From Ga0077554 sp046590885 (lineage in GTDB: Bacteria > Pseudomonadota > Gammaproteobacteria > Ga0077554 > Ga007554): a stretch of 15,357 nt of DNA. Under the pieces are notes generated by a model, which made no database searches, was not told the origin of the DNA, and saw only the letters and a list, made by a program, of their open reading frames with translations. Both the position numbers and the translations under genes were made by a program. Location: assembly GCA_046590885.1 (NCBI GenBank), contig JBKJTS010000267.1:1-15357 (forward strand). The letters are read 5' to 3'. Positions 7,061 to 13,390 of this stretch are shown here, piece after piece. The stretch's first letter is position 1. Every line of letters starts with the position of its first letter.

Positions 7061-7768
7061 ATGACACGCAATACTCACACTATCTCATGGTCAACCGAGC
7101 GCTCACGCTTAGTTGTGGCGGCCGTGCTCATAACCCTGATGGTGCATGGGATTACGGTATCGGCTTTATGGCGGCTGTGGAGCGAACGACCCATGTTCCA
7201 ACCCTTCCCGCCGCTCGAAGTGGAGCTCATTGCGCCTCCACCTCCACCTCCCCCGAAGTCCCCGCCGGTGGTATCCTCACCCCTACCGCCCCCGCGCATT
7301 CAACCTGTGAGCCAGCCACCGGTCAAACAAACCCTGCCACCGCCCATACCGCAAACGGTAGTCCCCCTGCCTGTTGAGCAGCACATAGCGGATCCGGTCA
7401 AACAGGCGCCGGAGATTCCTCCGCCATCCCCCGTGGCCGCAGTAGAACCCGTGAAGACAACGCCGCCGCTAACCGAGGTGACTGAGGCGGCGCCCCCGAG
7501 TTTTGATGCCAGTTATCTAAACAACCCGAAGCCTGACTATCCTCGCGCCGCCAAGAAGCTAGGTCTGCAGGGCACGGTGCTTTTAAGGGTGGCAGTGAAT
7601 CCGGCGGGACAACCGGAGCAGATTACCGTCCTGACCAGTTCCGGGATAGATTCGCTGGATGAAGCTGCGGTGAATACCGTGCGGCGATGGACGTTCGTGC
7701 CTGCCCGACAGGGAGATCGTTCTATTGCGGGGTCAGTTAATGTACCGATCCGCTTCGTTTTGCATTGA
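7061..7768 (+). CDS. tonB: TonB, energy transducer to the outer-membrane receptor
   Basis: 235 residues with the full TonB plan: a cytoplasmic N-terminus, one TM helix at about 17-39 containing the conserved His (LMVHG), a proline-rich periplasmic span at about 48-146 (long PPPPPP runs with PVKQ and PVEQ), and a C-terminal TonB domain at about 150-235 with YPRAAKKLGLQGTVLLRVAV and RRWTFVPAR. It carries energy from the ExbB-ExbD proton channel to a TonB-dependent receptor. exbB and exbD follow on the same strand and the receptor comes next, so this set is probably dedicated to that receptor. The ribosome site before 7061 is poor. Unlike a compact operon, 163 bases of repeat DNA separate it from exbB. 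Confidence 0.95.
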   Translation: MTRNTHTISWSTERSRLVVAAVLITLMVHGITVSALWRLWSERPMFQPFPPLEVELIAPPPPPPPKSPPVVSSPLPPPRIQPVSQPPVKQTLPPPIPQTVVPLPVEQHIADPVKQAPEIPPPSPVAAVEPVKTTPPLTEVTEAAPPSFDASYLNNPKPDYPRAAKKLGLQGTVLLRVAVNPAGQPEQITVLTSSGIDSLDEAAVNTVRRWTFVPARQGDRSIAGSVNVPIRFVLH

Positions 7769-7812
7769 ACCCGCGAATGAATAGGACCCTTTCAGCTGCC
7801 GCTCATACGAGC

Positions 7813-7881
7813 CCGCCAGGGATGGCGGAAGCTAGGGCAACGCAGGAGCAGTTGTCGAGATGTACAAATGCGGTGGAGCAC
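7813..7881 (-). repeat. REP-like repeat block 3, between tonB and exbB
   Basis: Inverted relative to block 1. Module A is at 7813-7854 (palindrome CCGCCA-GGGA-TGGCGG at 7813-7828) and module B at 7859-7881. Read on the minus strand the order is B then A, whereas block 1 reads A then B, so the modules are permuted. The block lies inside the tonB-exbB gap, where it may form mRNA hairpins that affect relative expression. Confidence 0.75.
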
Positions 7882-7931
7882 CGGATGTACGGTAACCGCC
7901 AGAATCTTCACCTAACCGATAAGGAAAAATA

Positions 7932-8744
7932 ATGAGTAGCACGCCCCACACCACAACATCTTTCATGGAACACCTGGGACAGGGCGACGACCCTATAGTC
8001 GTTGGCGTCCTTTACCTGCTGCTGGTTCTTTCGCTGTTGACATGGTTTATAATTATCTACAAAGGTGCTGAACTGTGGCGCGCCCGGCGTGCGAATGACG
8101 CGTATGCAAAACAATTCTGGGAAAGCACCGATGCGGTACTCTTCCTCAAAAACTCAGCCCACCAACCTATCGGGATCAATAATCCTGCTTGCCCTCTGGC
8201 GCGCCTGACACTAACGGGCGTTAATGCCGTAGAGCATTATCAATCTCACTACACTGATCCGAACGATGCGGCAAAGCACATCAACAACATCACCGAAACC
8301 CTCACCCGTGCCTTGCGCCAAGCCATCCAGGATCAGGTAACCCATTTCGAGGCGGGCCTGGGGATGCTGGCGACGATCGGCAACACCGCGCCGTTTGTCG
8401 GCTTATTTGGTACCGTGATCGGCATCATGTCAGCGATGGAGGTGATCGCCGGCAGCGGCTCGGCGGATCTGAACGTGGTGGCTGGCCCGATAGGTGAGGC
8501 ATTGATCGCCACCGCGGCGGGGATTGCCTGTGCTGTGCCTGCCGTGGTGGCGTACAACAGCTTTGTGCGACGCATGAAAGTATTCAGCAATTCGCTGGAC
8601 AGCTTTGCCTACGATCTGTTGTCTCACCTTGCCTCTGAGCGTGCCGTGCGGGCACTTTCAACACATAGCGCAGCACCTGCGCTTTCAACACACAGCGCAA
8701 CGGTGCTTTCAACACACGGCGCAACTTCTGAGGAGAAAAAATAA
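7932..8744 (+). CDS. exbB: ExbB, proton-channel subunit of the Ton system
   Basis: 270 residues of the MotA/TolQ/ExbB family. Three TM helices are visible at about 22-45, 145-172 and 190-212. The conserved channel segment AGLGMLATIGNTAPFVGLFGTVIGIM (split here only for description) spans the second helix, followed by GPIGEALIATAAGIACAVPAVVAYN in the third. With ExbD it uses the proton gradient to drive TonB. The start at 7932 has an AAGGA site 8 bases upstream. Its stop codon overlaps the exbD start (TAATG). The last 35 residues are unusual: three imperfect copies of LSTHSA/G built from a DNA tandem repeat, followed by SEEKK. These lie beyond the usual ExbB end and would be cytoplasmic. Confidence 0.93.
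   Translation: MSSTPHTTTSFMEHLGQGDDPIVVGVLYLLLVLSLLTWFIIIYKGAELWRARRANDAYAKQFWESTDAVLFLKNSAHQPIGINNPACPLARLTLTGVNAVEHYQSHYTDPNDAAKHINNITETLTRALRQAIQDQVTHFEAGLGMLATIGNTAPFVGLFGTVIGIMSAMEVIAGSGSADLNVVAGPIGEALIATAAGIACAVPAVVAYNSFVRRMKVFSNSLDSFAYDLLSHLASERAVRALSTHSAAPALSTHSATVLSTHGATSEEKK
8652..8726 (+). repeat. Short tandem repeat in the 3' end of exbB
   Basis: Three imperfect units of 27, 24 and 24 bases, beginning at 8652, 8679 and 8703, each containing CTTTCAACACA followed by GCGCA. All lengths are multiples of three, so the frame is kept and the units encode repeats of the form A/V-LSTH-S/G-A. Copy number could vary between strains without breaking the gene. Confidence 0.85.
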
Positions 8745-9172
8745 TGGCATTCGGTCAACTCGATCGCGGCGGCGCGCCGCAACCCATGCACGAAATCAAC
8801 GTCACGCCGCTGGTCGATGTGATGCTGGTACTGCTGGTGGTGTTTATTCTCGCCGCGCCGCTGCTGACTCACAAGGTCAAACTCAACCTGCCCAAGGCCA
8901 CGGCGCAACCGTCAACAGCCATGCAAAAACCGCTCGTCCTCAGCCTGGCTAAGGACGCGCAACTTTATCTTGACGGAAAACCCGTAAGCCGCGAGGCAGT
9001 GCAAACCCGGCTCCGGGAACTGGTGGCGGCAAACACCCCGCCCACCGTGGAACTGCGTGCCGACGGCGAACTGGCCTATCAGCATGTGGTGCGGCTCATG
9101 GCGCTGGTGCAAGGCGCCGGTGTAACCAAACTTTCGTTCATCACGCAGCCGGAGTCGGTGGGCACGCCATAA
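8744..9172 (+). CDS. exbD: ExbD, proton-channel subunit of the Ton system
   Basis: 142 residues, the usual ExbD size: a short cytoplasmic N-terminus, one TM helix at about 22-42 and a periplasmic domain. The motif INVTPLVDVMLVLLVVF carries Asp25, the conserved membrane aspartate that takes part in proton movement. The periplasmic part (LNLPKA ... LVLSLAKDAQLYLDGKPV ... VELRADGELAYQHVVRLMALVQGAGV) is typical of the family. The start overlaps the exbB stop codon by one base and has a GAGGAG site just upstream, so the two subunits are translationally coupled. The receptor gene begins 171 bp downstream behind its own operators. Confidence 0.95.
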   Translation: MAFGQLDRGGAPQPMHEINVTPLVDVMLVLLVVFILAAPLLTHKVKLNLPKATAQPSTAMQKPLVLSLAKDAQLYLDGKPVSREAVQTRLRELVAANTPPTVELRADGELAYQHVVRLMALVQGAGVTKLSFITQPESVGTP

Positions 9173-9235
9173 CAAGGAACTTCTGATTTGCGCGGGGGAG
9201 GGAGTTTCCAGAGCTTCCTGACACGTAATCCGGCC

Positions 9236-9264
9236 TTGACTTTTTTGTATGAAGAATTTATTGT
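9236..9264 (+). promoter_or_regulatory. Candidate promoter of the TonB-dependent receptor
   Basis: TTGACT at 9236-9241 and TATTGT at 9259-9264 are 17 bases apart, a good sigma-70 layout. The -10 box lies inside the first NikR-like operator (9247-9273), so NikR binding would block it. A separate perfect TATAAT at 9307-9312, two bases after the second operator, could be another -10 box but has no convincing -35. Confidence 0.5.
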
Positions 9265-9273
9265 TTATCATAT
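9247..9273. promoter_or_regulatory. NikR-like operator A before the receptor gene
   Basis: GTATGA at 9247-9252 and TCATAT at 9268-9273 with a 15-base A/T-rich spacer. Same form and spacing as the sites at 6670-6696 and 9278-9304. It overlaps the candidate -10 box of the receptor promoter. Confidence 0.75.
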
Positions 9274-9277
9274 ATTT

Positions 9278-9304
9278 GTATGATAAATTAACTTTTAATC
9301 ATAC
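9278..9304. promoter_or_regulatory. NikR-like operator B before the receptor gene
   Basis: GTATGA at 9278-9283 and TCATAC at 9299-9304 with a 15-base spacer; both half-sites match the E. coli NikR consensus exactly, and the inverted repeat extends to 9-bp arms (TTGTATGAT at 9276-9284, ATCATACAA at 9298-9306). It starts 31 bases after operator A, about three helical turns, so both could be bound on the same DNA face. Confidence 0.82.
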
Positions 9305-9343
9305 AATATAATCATTTTACCAATAAGACCGGGAGGAACATCA

Positions 9344-11470
9344 ATGACAAACCGCTGGGGAATTCGCCGAACCATCGCATGCGCGGCGAAAATCACGCTG
9401 ACTCTATCGGGCATGACAACACCGTTGCTTGTCAACGCCGCTGGCGTGCCGACCCTGGATGTGGTGGAGGTGCAATCCGCTGCTGATAATCTGATCGGCG
9501 CCGCCGATTCGGCGAACCAGGGCACCGTGCTCAAGAAACAGCTCGATGCGCGCACCGTCTATCGCCCCGGCGAGCTGCTGGAAACCACACCGGGCCTGAT
9601 CGTCTCCCAACACAGCGGGGAAGGCAAGGCCAACCAGTTTTACGCGCGCGGTTTTAACCTCGACCATGGCACGGACCTGCGTACGTCCGTGGATGGCATG
9701 CTGGTCAATCAGCGCAGCCACGGTCATGGCCAGGGCTGGACCGACTTGAACTTCCTGATACCGGAACTGGCCAGCGGCCTGCAATACAAAAAGGGACCTT
9801 ACTATGCTGAGGAGGGAGACTTTTCTTCGGCGGGCAGCGTCAATATCGGCTATCTTGATGTCTTGCCGCAGGGAATCGCCAGCGTCGGTATCGGTCAGCA
9901 GGGTTACTGGCGTTTACTGCTTGCGGATGCCCCTCGACTGGGCGCGGGCAACCTGCTGTATGCCGTCGAACTGCATAGCAAGGATGGGCCATGGACCACG
10001 CCCGAGGACTACCGAAAATTCAATGCGGTACTGCGCTACAGCCAGGGCGCTGAGCAAAACAAATTCAATGTGACCGCGATGGCCTACCGAGGGATATGGA
10101 ACGCCACGGATCAGATCCCGCAGCGTGCGGTGGATGATGGCTCAATATCCCGCCTTGACGCGATTGATACCAGCGATGGCGGCGATGTCTACCGCTACAG
10201 CCTGTCAACGGCATGGCAGCGCATGAGCGGCAATGGAATAACCCGGGCCAACGCCTATGTCATTCAGCACGATCTCAATCTGTTCTCGAATTTCACTTAT
10301 TGCCTGAACGATATCGCGGAAACCGGCCAATGCCTCAACGGCGACCAATTCTACCAGCCCGACAAGCGCACCCTGTCCGCGGCCAATATCAGCCAGGCCT
10401 GGCTGACTAAATGGGGTGGCCGTGAGATTGAAAATACCGTCGGCCTGCAATTGCAGAACGACAATATTTTTAACGGCTTATACGACACCAAGCAGCGTCA
10501 GACGTGGCGCACCACACGCAAGGATCACATCGTCGAGAGCAGCGCGGCGCTGTATATTCAAAATAGCCTGCCCTGGACAGAGAAATTCCGTACCGTGGCC
10601 GGGCTGCGCAGTGATTTTTACCGGTTCAAGGTTAACGGCGACAACACCCCCAACTTAGCCATCCCCAACTCCGGCACCCTCAACTCTGGCAAGGAAAGCG
10701 CCAGCATCACTAACCCCAAGCTCAGCATGATCTTCGGACCGTGGGCCAAGACTGAGTACTACATCAACCTCGGCGGCGGATTCCACAGCAATGACGCGCG
10801 CGGCACCACGCTCAGCGTCGATCCGAAGACCGGCGCTCCAGCAGATCTGGTCACCCCTCTCGCCCGTTCCAGAGGCTTTGAGGCCGGTCTGCGCACCGCC
10901 TTTATTCCGGGCTTGCAGAGCACCTTCACGGTGTATCAACTGGACATGGATTCCGAGTTGGTCTTCCTTGGCGATGCCGGAACCACCGAGGCAGGTCTGC
11001 CCAGCCGCCGCACCGGCTTTGAGTTTGCCAACTTCTATATGCCCACCTCCTGGTTAACCATAGATGCGGATGTAGCCTTCGCCAGGGCGCGCTTCAGAGA
11101 GTTCGACCCGACAGTGGGAGATCGCATCCCTGGCGCAGTGGAGGGCGTCGGCTCCTTGAGCGCGGCGGTGGATAACCTTGGCCCCTGGTTTGGCAGCCTG
11201 CAATTGCGCTACTTCGGCCCGCGTCCCCTCATCGAGGACAACAGCGTGCGTTCCAGTAACACCACGGTGCTGAATGGCCAGATCGGCTACAATCTCCGTA
11301 AAAATGTGCATGTGGCATTGCAAGTCTTCAACCTGCTGGACAGCAAAGCTAACGCGATTGACTATTATTACGAATCACAGTTGTCTGGTGAAACGGCACC
11401 GGTGCTCGACAAACACTTCCACCCGATAGAATCACGCTCGTTCCGGGTGAGTCTCACAAGCAACTTTTAG
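9344..11470 (+). CDS. TonB-dependent outer-membrane receptor, probably for a nickel chelate
   Basis: 708 residues. A signal peptide covers about 1-33 (ends LLVNAAG), then a likely TonB box (TLDVVEV, 37-43), a plug domain at about 60-160 (TVYRPGELLETTPGLIV, YARGFNLDHGTDLRTSVDGM) and a 22-strand-type beta barrel to the C-terminus, which ends in Phe (SLTSNF) as expected for BAM-assembled proteins. The plug has a short His/Gly patch (HGHGQG, about 126-131). The family imports metal complexes with energy from TonB. Two NikR-like operators lie directly upstream, its own tonB-exbB-exbD set precedes it, and nikR follows, which together favour nickel. The start at 9344 has a strong GGGAGGAA site. Other metals or chelates remain possible. 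Confidence 0.92.
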   Translation: MTNRWGIRRTIACAAKITLTLSGMTTPLLVNAAGVPTLDVVEVQSAADNLIGAADSANQGTVLKKQLDARTVYRPGELLETTPGLIVSQHSGEGKANQFYARGFNLDHGTDLRTSVDGMLVNQRSHGHGQGWTDLNFLIPELASGLQYKKGPYYAEEGDFSSAGSVNIGYLDVLPQGIASVGIGQQGYWRLLLADAPRLGAGNLLYAVELHSKDGPWTTPEDYRKFNAVLRYSQGAEQNKFNVTAMAYRGIWNATDQIPQRAVDDGSISRLDAIDTSDGGDVYRYSLSTAWQRMSGNGITRANAYVIQHDLNLFSNFTYCLNDIAETGQCLNGDQFYQPDKRTLSAANISQAWLTKWGGREIENTVGLQLQNDNIFNGLYDTKQRQTWRTTRKDHIVESSAALYIQNSLPWTEKFRTVAGLRSDFYRFKVNGDNTPNLAIPNSGTLNSGKESASITNPKLSMIFGPWAKTEYYINLGGGFHSNDARGTTLSVDPKTGAPADLVTPLARSRGFEAGLRTAFIPGLQSTFTVYQLDMDSELVFLGDAGTTEAGLPSRRTGFEFANFYMPTSWLTIDADVAFARARFREFDPTVGDRIPGAVEGVGSLSAAVDNLGPWFGSLQLRYFGPRPLIEDNSVRSSNTTVLNGQIGYNLRKNVHVALQVFNLLDSKANAIDYYYESQLSGETAPVLDKHFHPIESRSFRVSLTSNF

Positions 11471-11477
11471 TACTCCT

Positions 11478-11510
11478 TCCACCGGCAGAGTGAGCCGCTC
11501 TGCCGGTGGA
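11478..11510 (+). terminator. Terminator after the receptor gene
   Basis: A perfect 13-bp stem (11478-11490 with 11498-11510; arms contain CCACCGGCAGAG and CTCTGCCGGTGG) with a 7-base loop, 8 bases after the receptor stop codon, followed by the T-rich TTGTCTCTT. It is the strongest hairpin in the window and fits an intrinsic terminator, though the T-run is interrupted. Confidence 0.75.
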
Positions 11511-11565
11511 TTGTCTCTTGGCGTTAGGGCAACAAGTAAAGGCAACCGTGTGGAGCAGTACCCGC

Positions 11566-11733
11566 ATGACAGCAAGGCTGCAGGCGCACTGTAGTTTCTG
11601 CATCGAAACTGGCCTGGCCCTGACTTGGGGTCTTGCAACCGCAGTAAACCTCTGCCACGGCTTAAGCACCGATCACCACCACCCGCATCCATATCTCCCC
11701 GCCGCAACGTGCGGCAGTGCCCAACACCCATAG
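11566..11733 (+). CDS. Possible small His/Cys-rich protein between receptor and nikR
   Basis: A 55-residue reading frame that I do not recognise. Visible features: an N-terminal HCSFC pair of cysteines, a short hydrophobic stretch (TGLALTWGLATAVNLC), then DHHHPHPYLPAATC with four His within six residues. A GGAG about 10 bases upstream could be a ribosome site, and a GTG at 11551 would add five residues. It lies between a metal receptor and nikR, so a small metal-binding membrane peptide is imaginable. Against it: short length, strong terminator just upstream with no obvious promoter, and other frames of similar length across the same DNA. The stretch 11511-11926 holds nothing else clearly coding; a hairpin at 11758-11780 (CACC..ATGCC-CAC-GGCAT-GGTG) follows it. 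Confidence 0.25.
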   Translation: MTARLQAHCSFCIETGLALTWGLATAVNLCHGLSTDHHHPHPYLPAATCGSAQHP

Positions 11734-11814
11734 CAGACGGAAACGTCGCATAATCTTCACCAGATGCCCACGGCATGGTGTAATAAGGTGAAAATTAAGG
11801 CCCAAATTCCTATA

Positions 11815-11850
11815 TCATTTCGACCTTAAAAGGGCGATTGAAGCGTAGCG
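11815..11850 (+). repeat. Degenerate half of the block-4 type repeat
   Basis: TCATTTCGACC at 11815-11825 and GAAGCGTAGCG at 11840-11850 match the left end and middle of the element at 13108-13249 (TCATTTCG and an identical GAAGCGTAGCG at 13168-13178). The right half is missing, so this looks like a truncated copy. Confidence 0.45.
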
Positions 11851-11864
11851 GGATGGCTAAGATG

Positions 11865-11892
11865 GTGACTCAGCGCTTGCTTAAGATATACT
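11865..11892 (+). promoter_or_regulatory. Candidate nikR promoter
   Basis: GTGACT at 11865-11870 and TATACT at 11887-11892 are 16 bases apart, about 35 bases before the nikR start. No GTATGA/TCATAC half-site is present here, so nikR does not appear to regulate itself through the same operator. Confidence 0.4.
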
Positions 11893-11926
11893 ACAGACAT
11901 CATTATCCCTACCCAGAGGAAGTTGG

Positions 11927-12388
11927 ATGGAACGCCTCACTATTTCGATAGAAGACCAGCTCGCCAAACAATTCGACGACTTCATACGAGCGCGCGGCTA
12001 TTCCAATCGCTCAGAAGCGGTACGCGATCTGATACGCGAGCGGCTGGAAACTGAGCGGCTCGAAAACTGGGACGAAGGCCACTGCGTTGCTACACTTAGC
12101 TATATTTACAATCATCATGAAAGCGAGTTGGCCAGCCGCCTCACCTCAGTGCAGCACGAGCATCATGATCTCACCTTATCCAGCATGCATGTACACATGG
12201 ACCATGATAATTGTCTGGAAGTGGTGATTTTGCGCGGCTCGATTCAAAACGTGCGCACCTTTGCCAATCTGGTAATGGCGGCGCGCGGGGTACGGCATGG
12301 CAAGCTGCATATGGTGCCGGTAGAAATCACGCAGCAGCAGCACGACACGTCTCCGGTGCCACATACTCACAGCAACCCCATTACATAG
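11927..12388 (+). CDS. nikR: NikR, nickel-responsive ribbon-helix-helix regulator
   Basis: 153 residues. The N-terminal ribbon-helix-helix DNA-binding domain is at about 1-45 (MERLTISIEDQL ... GYSNRSEAVRDLIRERL), followed by an ACT-like nickel-binding domain. All four high-affinity nickel ligands are present: His77, His88, His90 and Cys96 (QHEHHDL, MHVHMDHDNC), matching E. coli His76, His87, His89 and Cys95. With nickel bound, NikR tetramers bind a long palindrome and usually repress uptake genes. The C-terminal tail after the conserved RGVRHGKLHMVPVE is about 20 residues, rich in Gln and His (QQQHD, PHTHS). Start chosen for the GAGGA site 8 bases upstream and the canonical N-terminus. A histidine phosphatase begins 8 bp downstream. 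The operators at 6670, 9247 and 9278 are its likely targets. Confidence 0.96.
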   Translation: MERLTISIEDQLAKQFDDFIRARGYSNRSEAVRDLIRERLETERLENWDEGHCVATLSYIYNHHESELASRLTSVQHEHHDLTLSSMHVHMDHDNCLEVVILRGSIQNVRTFANLVMAARGVRHGKLHMVPVEITQQQHDTSPVPHTHSNPIT

Positions 12389-12396
12389 GCACCCTC

Positions 12397-13026
12397 ATGC
12401 GCTCCAAAGAGCCCAGCACCCGTATTATCTATGTACGCCACGGCAAAACCGACTTTCCGCTTGATCGAATTTATTGCGACGACAAAGAAGATCCCGCATT
12501 GAATGCGGATGGCATCAGCCAAGCCAGCTACGCCGCTGAGCTGCTGAGCAGCATCAACATTGATTTGATCTGCACCAGCCCCAGCGCCAGGACTCGCATG
12601 ACGGCCGATGCCATCGCCGTCAGCACCAGCGCACCCCTGCAAGTAAACGCCGCGCTAAAAGAACGCCGCTTCGGTATCTGGGAAGGACTCTACTTTAATG
12701 AAATTGAAAGCGGTTATCCCACCGAATATCAGCAGTGGAAACAAAACCCCACCGCGTTTGCGCCGCACGGCGGCGAATCCATGTACGACCTGCTGGCACG
12801 GGTCAAAACCGTCATTAATGACCTGATCGCAACGCACGCCGGAAAAACCATTGCCGTCGTGTCTCACGTCGGCCCCATCCGCGCCTGCCTGGCAGATGCC
12901 CTGAAAATGCCGCTGGAACTGCACCGTCAGCTCACTATCGATTACGCCTCCCTGTCGCGTATGGATTATGGCAAGAGCCAGAATAATTTCCATTACATGA
13001 ACATTTCCAAACAGAAAATCAGCTAA
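12397..13026 (+). CDS. Histidine phosphatase family protein (phosphoglycerate mutase-like)
   Basis: 209 residues. The catalytic motif YVRHGKTD (12-19; phosphorylated His15) sits at the N-terminus. Other conserved residues: TSPSARTR (60-67, Arg65), KERRFGIWEG (88-97, Glu89 as likely acid) and VSHVGPIRA (155-163, His157). The branch includes alpha-ribazole phosphatase (CobC), broad phosphatases and phosphoglycerate mutases; the sequence alone does not choose. The start at 12397 fits the family N-terminus; the frame stays open further upstream inside nikR, but that overlap is rejected. It begins 8 bp after the nikR stop with a weak ribosome site, so it is probably cotranscribed and coupled. No link between this enzyme and nickel is known to me. 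Confidence 0.88.
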   Translation: MRSKEPSTRIIYVRHGKTDFPLDRIYCDDKEDPALNADGISQASYAAELLSSINIDLICTSPSARTRMTADAIAVSTSAPLQVNAALKERRFGIWEGLYFNEIESGYPTEYQQWKQNPTAFAPHGGESMYDLLARVKTVINDLIATHAGKTIAVVSHVGPIRACLADALKMPLELHRQLTIDYASLSRMDYGKSQNNFHYMNISKQKIS

Positions 13027-13107
13027 CTTGAAGGATTCATTAATTCGGGGGGTGATCGCCCAGCTTCTTGGCATTGTTCAATTAGTATAGGAAACCCCCT
13101 GCTGTGT

Positions 13108-13249
13108 TGTCATTTCGCCGCTCCTGCGCATCCCTGCGCCCACGGCACTTGTACGTCCCTGTACATCGAAGCGTAGCGAGAAATATTTTACAAATAGATT
13201 TCAATGTAATCATAGCGTTACAAGATTTCTCCCGTTGGTCGAAATGACA
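13108..13249. repeat. Repeat block 4: 142-bp inverted-repeat element
   Basis: The ends are a 10-bp perfect inverted repeat (TGTCATTTCG at 13108-13117, CGAAATGACA at 13240-13249). The left part holds palindromes GCGCA-TCCC-TGCGC (13126-13139) and TGTAC-GTCCCT-GTACA (13150-13165); GAGAAAT and ATTTCTC form an inner pair. Its ends and its ATTTCTCCCG segment also occur in block 2. It occupies most of the 364-base gap between the phosphatase and the next gene; I see no gene in that gap. Confidence 0.75.
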
Positions 13250-13390
13250 TGTACGGGATTGATAAGGAATTACTATACTAAATTAATAATGTCGGCTTTT
13301 TAATGAAAAATCCAGCGAAGGGTTATTGTTTGATCAACTATTCTAGTTTATAGTACTCATCTCCCGATTCCCGAGCCAGCTCTTAAGACC

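Noticed and set aside
7803..7808. TCATAC half-site between tonB and exbB
   Set aside because: No GTATGA-like partner lies 15 or 16 bases away (TAGGAC at the expected place), so it is a chance half-site in repeat DNA.
11432..11776. Minus-strand frame of 114 residues across the receptor end and terminator
   Set aside because: It reads through the receptor C-terminus and its terminator hairpin, and has no recognisable features.
11511..11780. Cobalamin or nickel/cobalt riboswitch near nikR
   Set aside because: Hairpins exist, but I could not find the conserved cobalamin core on either strand, and the placement after a terminator and before a weak frame does not fit.
12211..12396. Earlier start for the histidine phosphatase inside nikR
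   Set aside because: The added 62 residues are an out-of-frame reading of nikR with Ala/His-rich nonsense; the family N-terminus begins near 12397.
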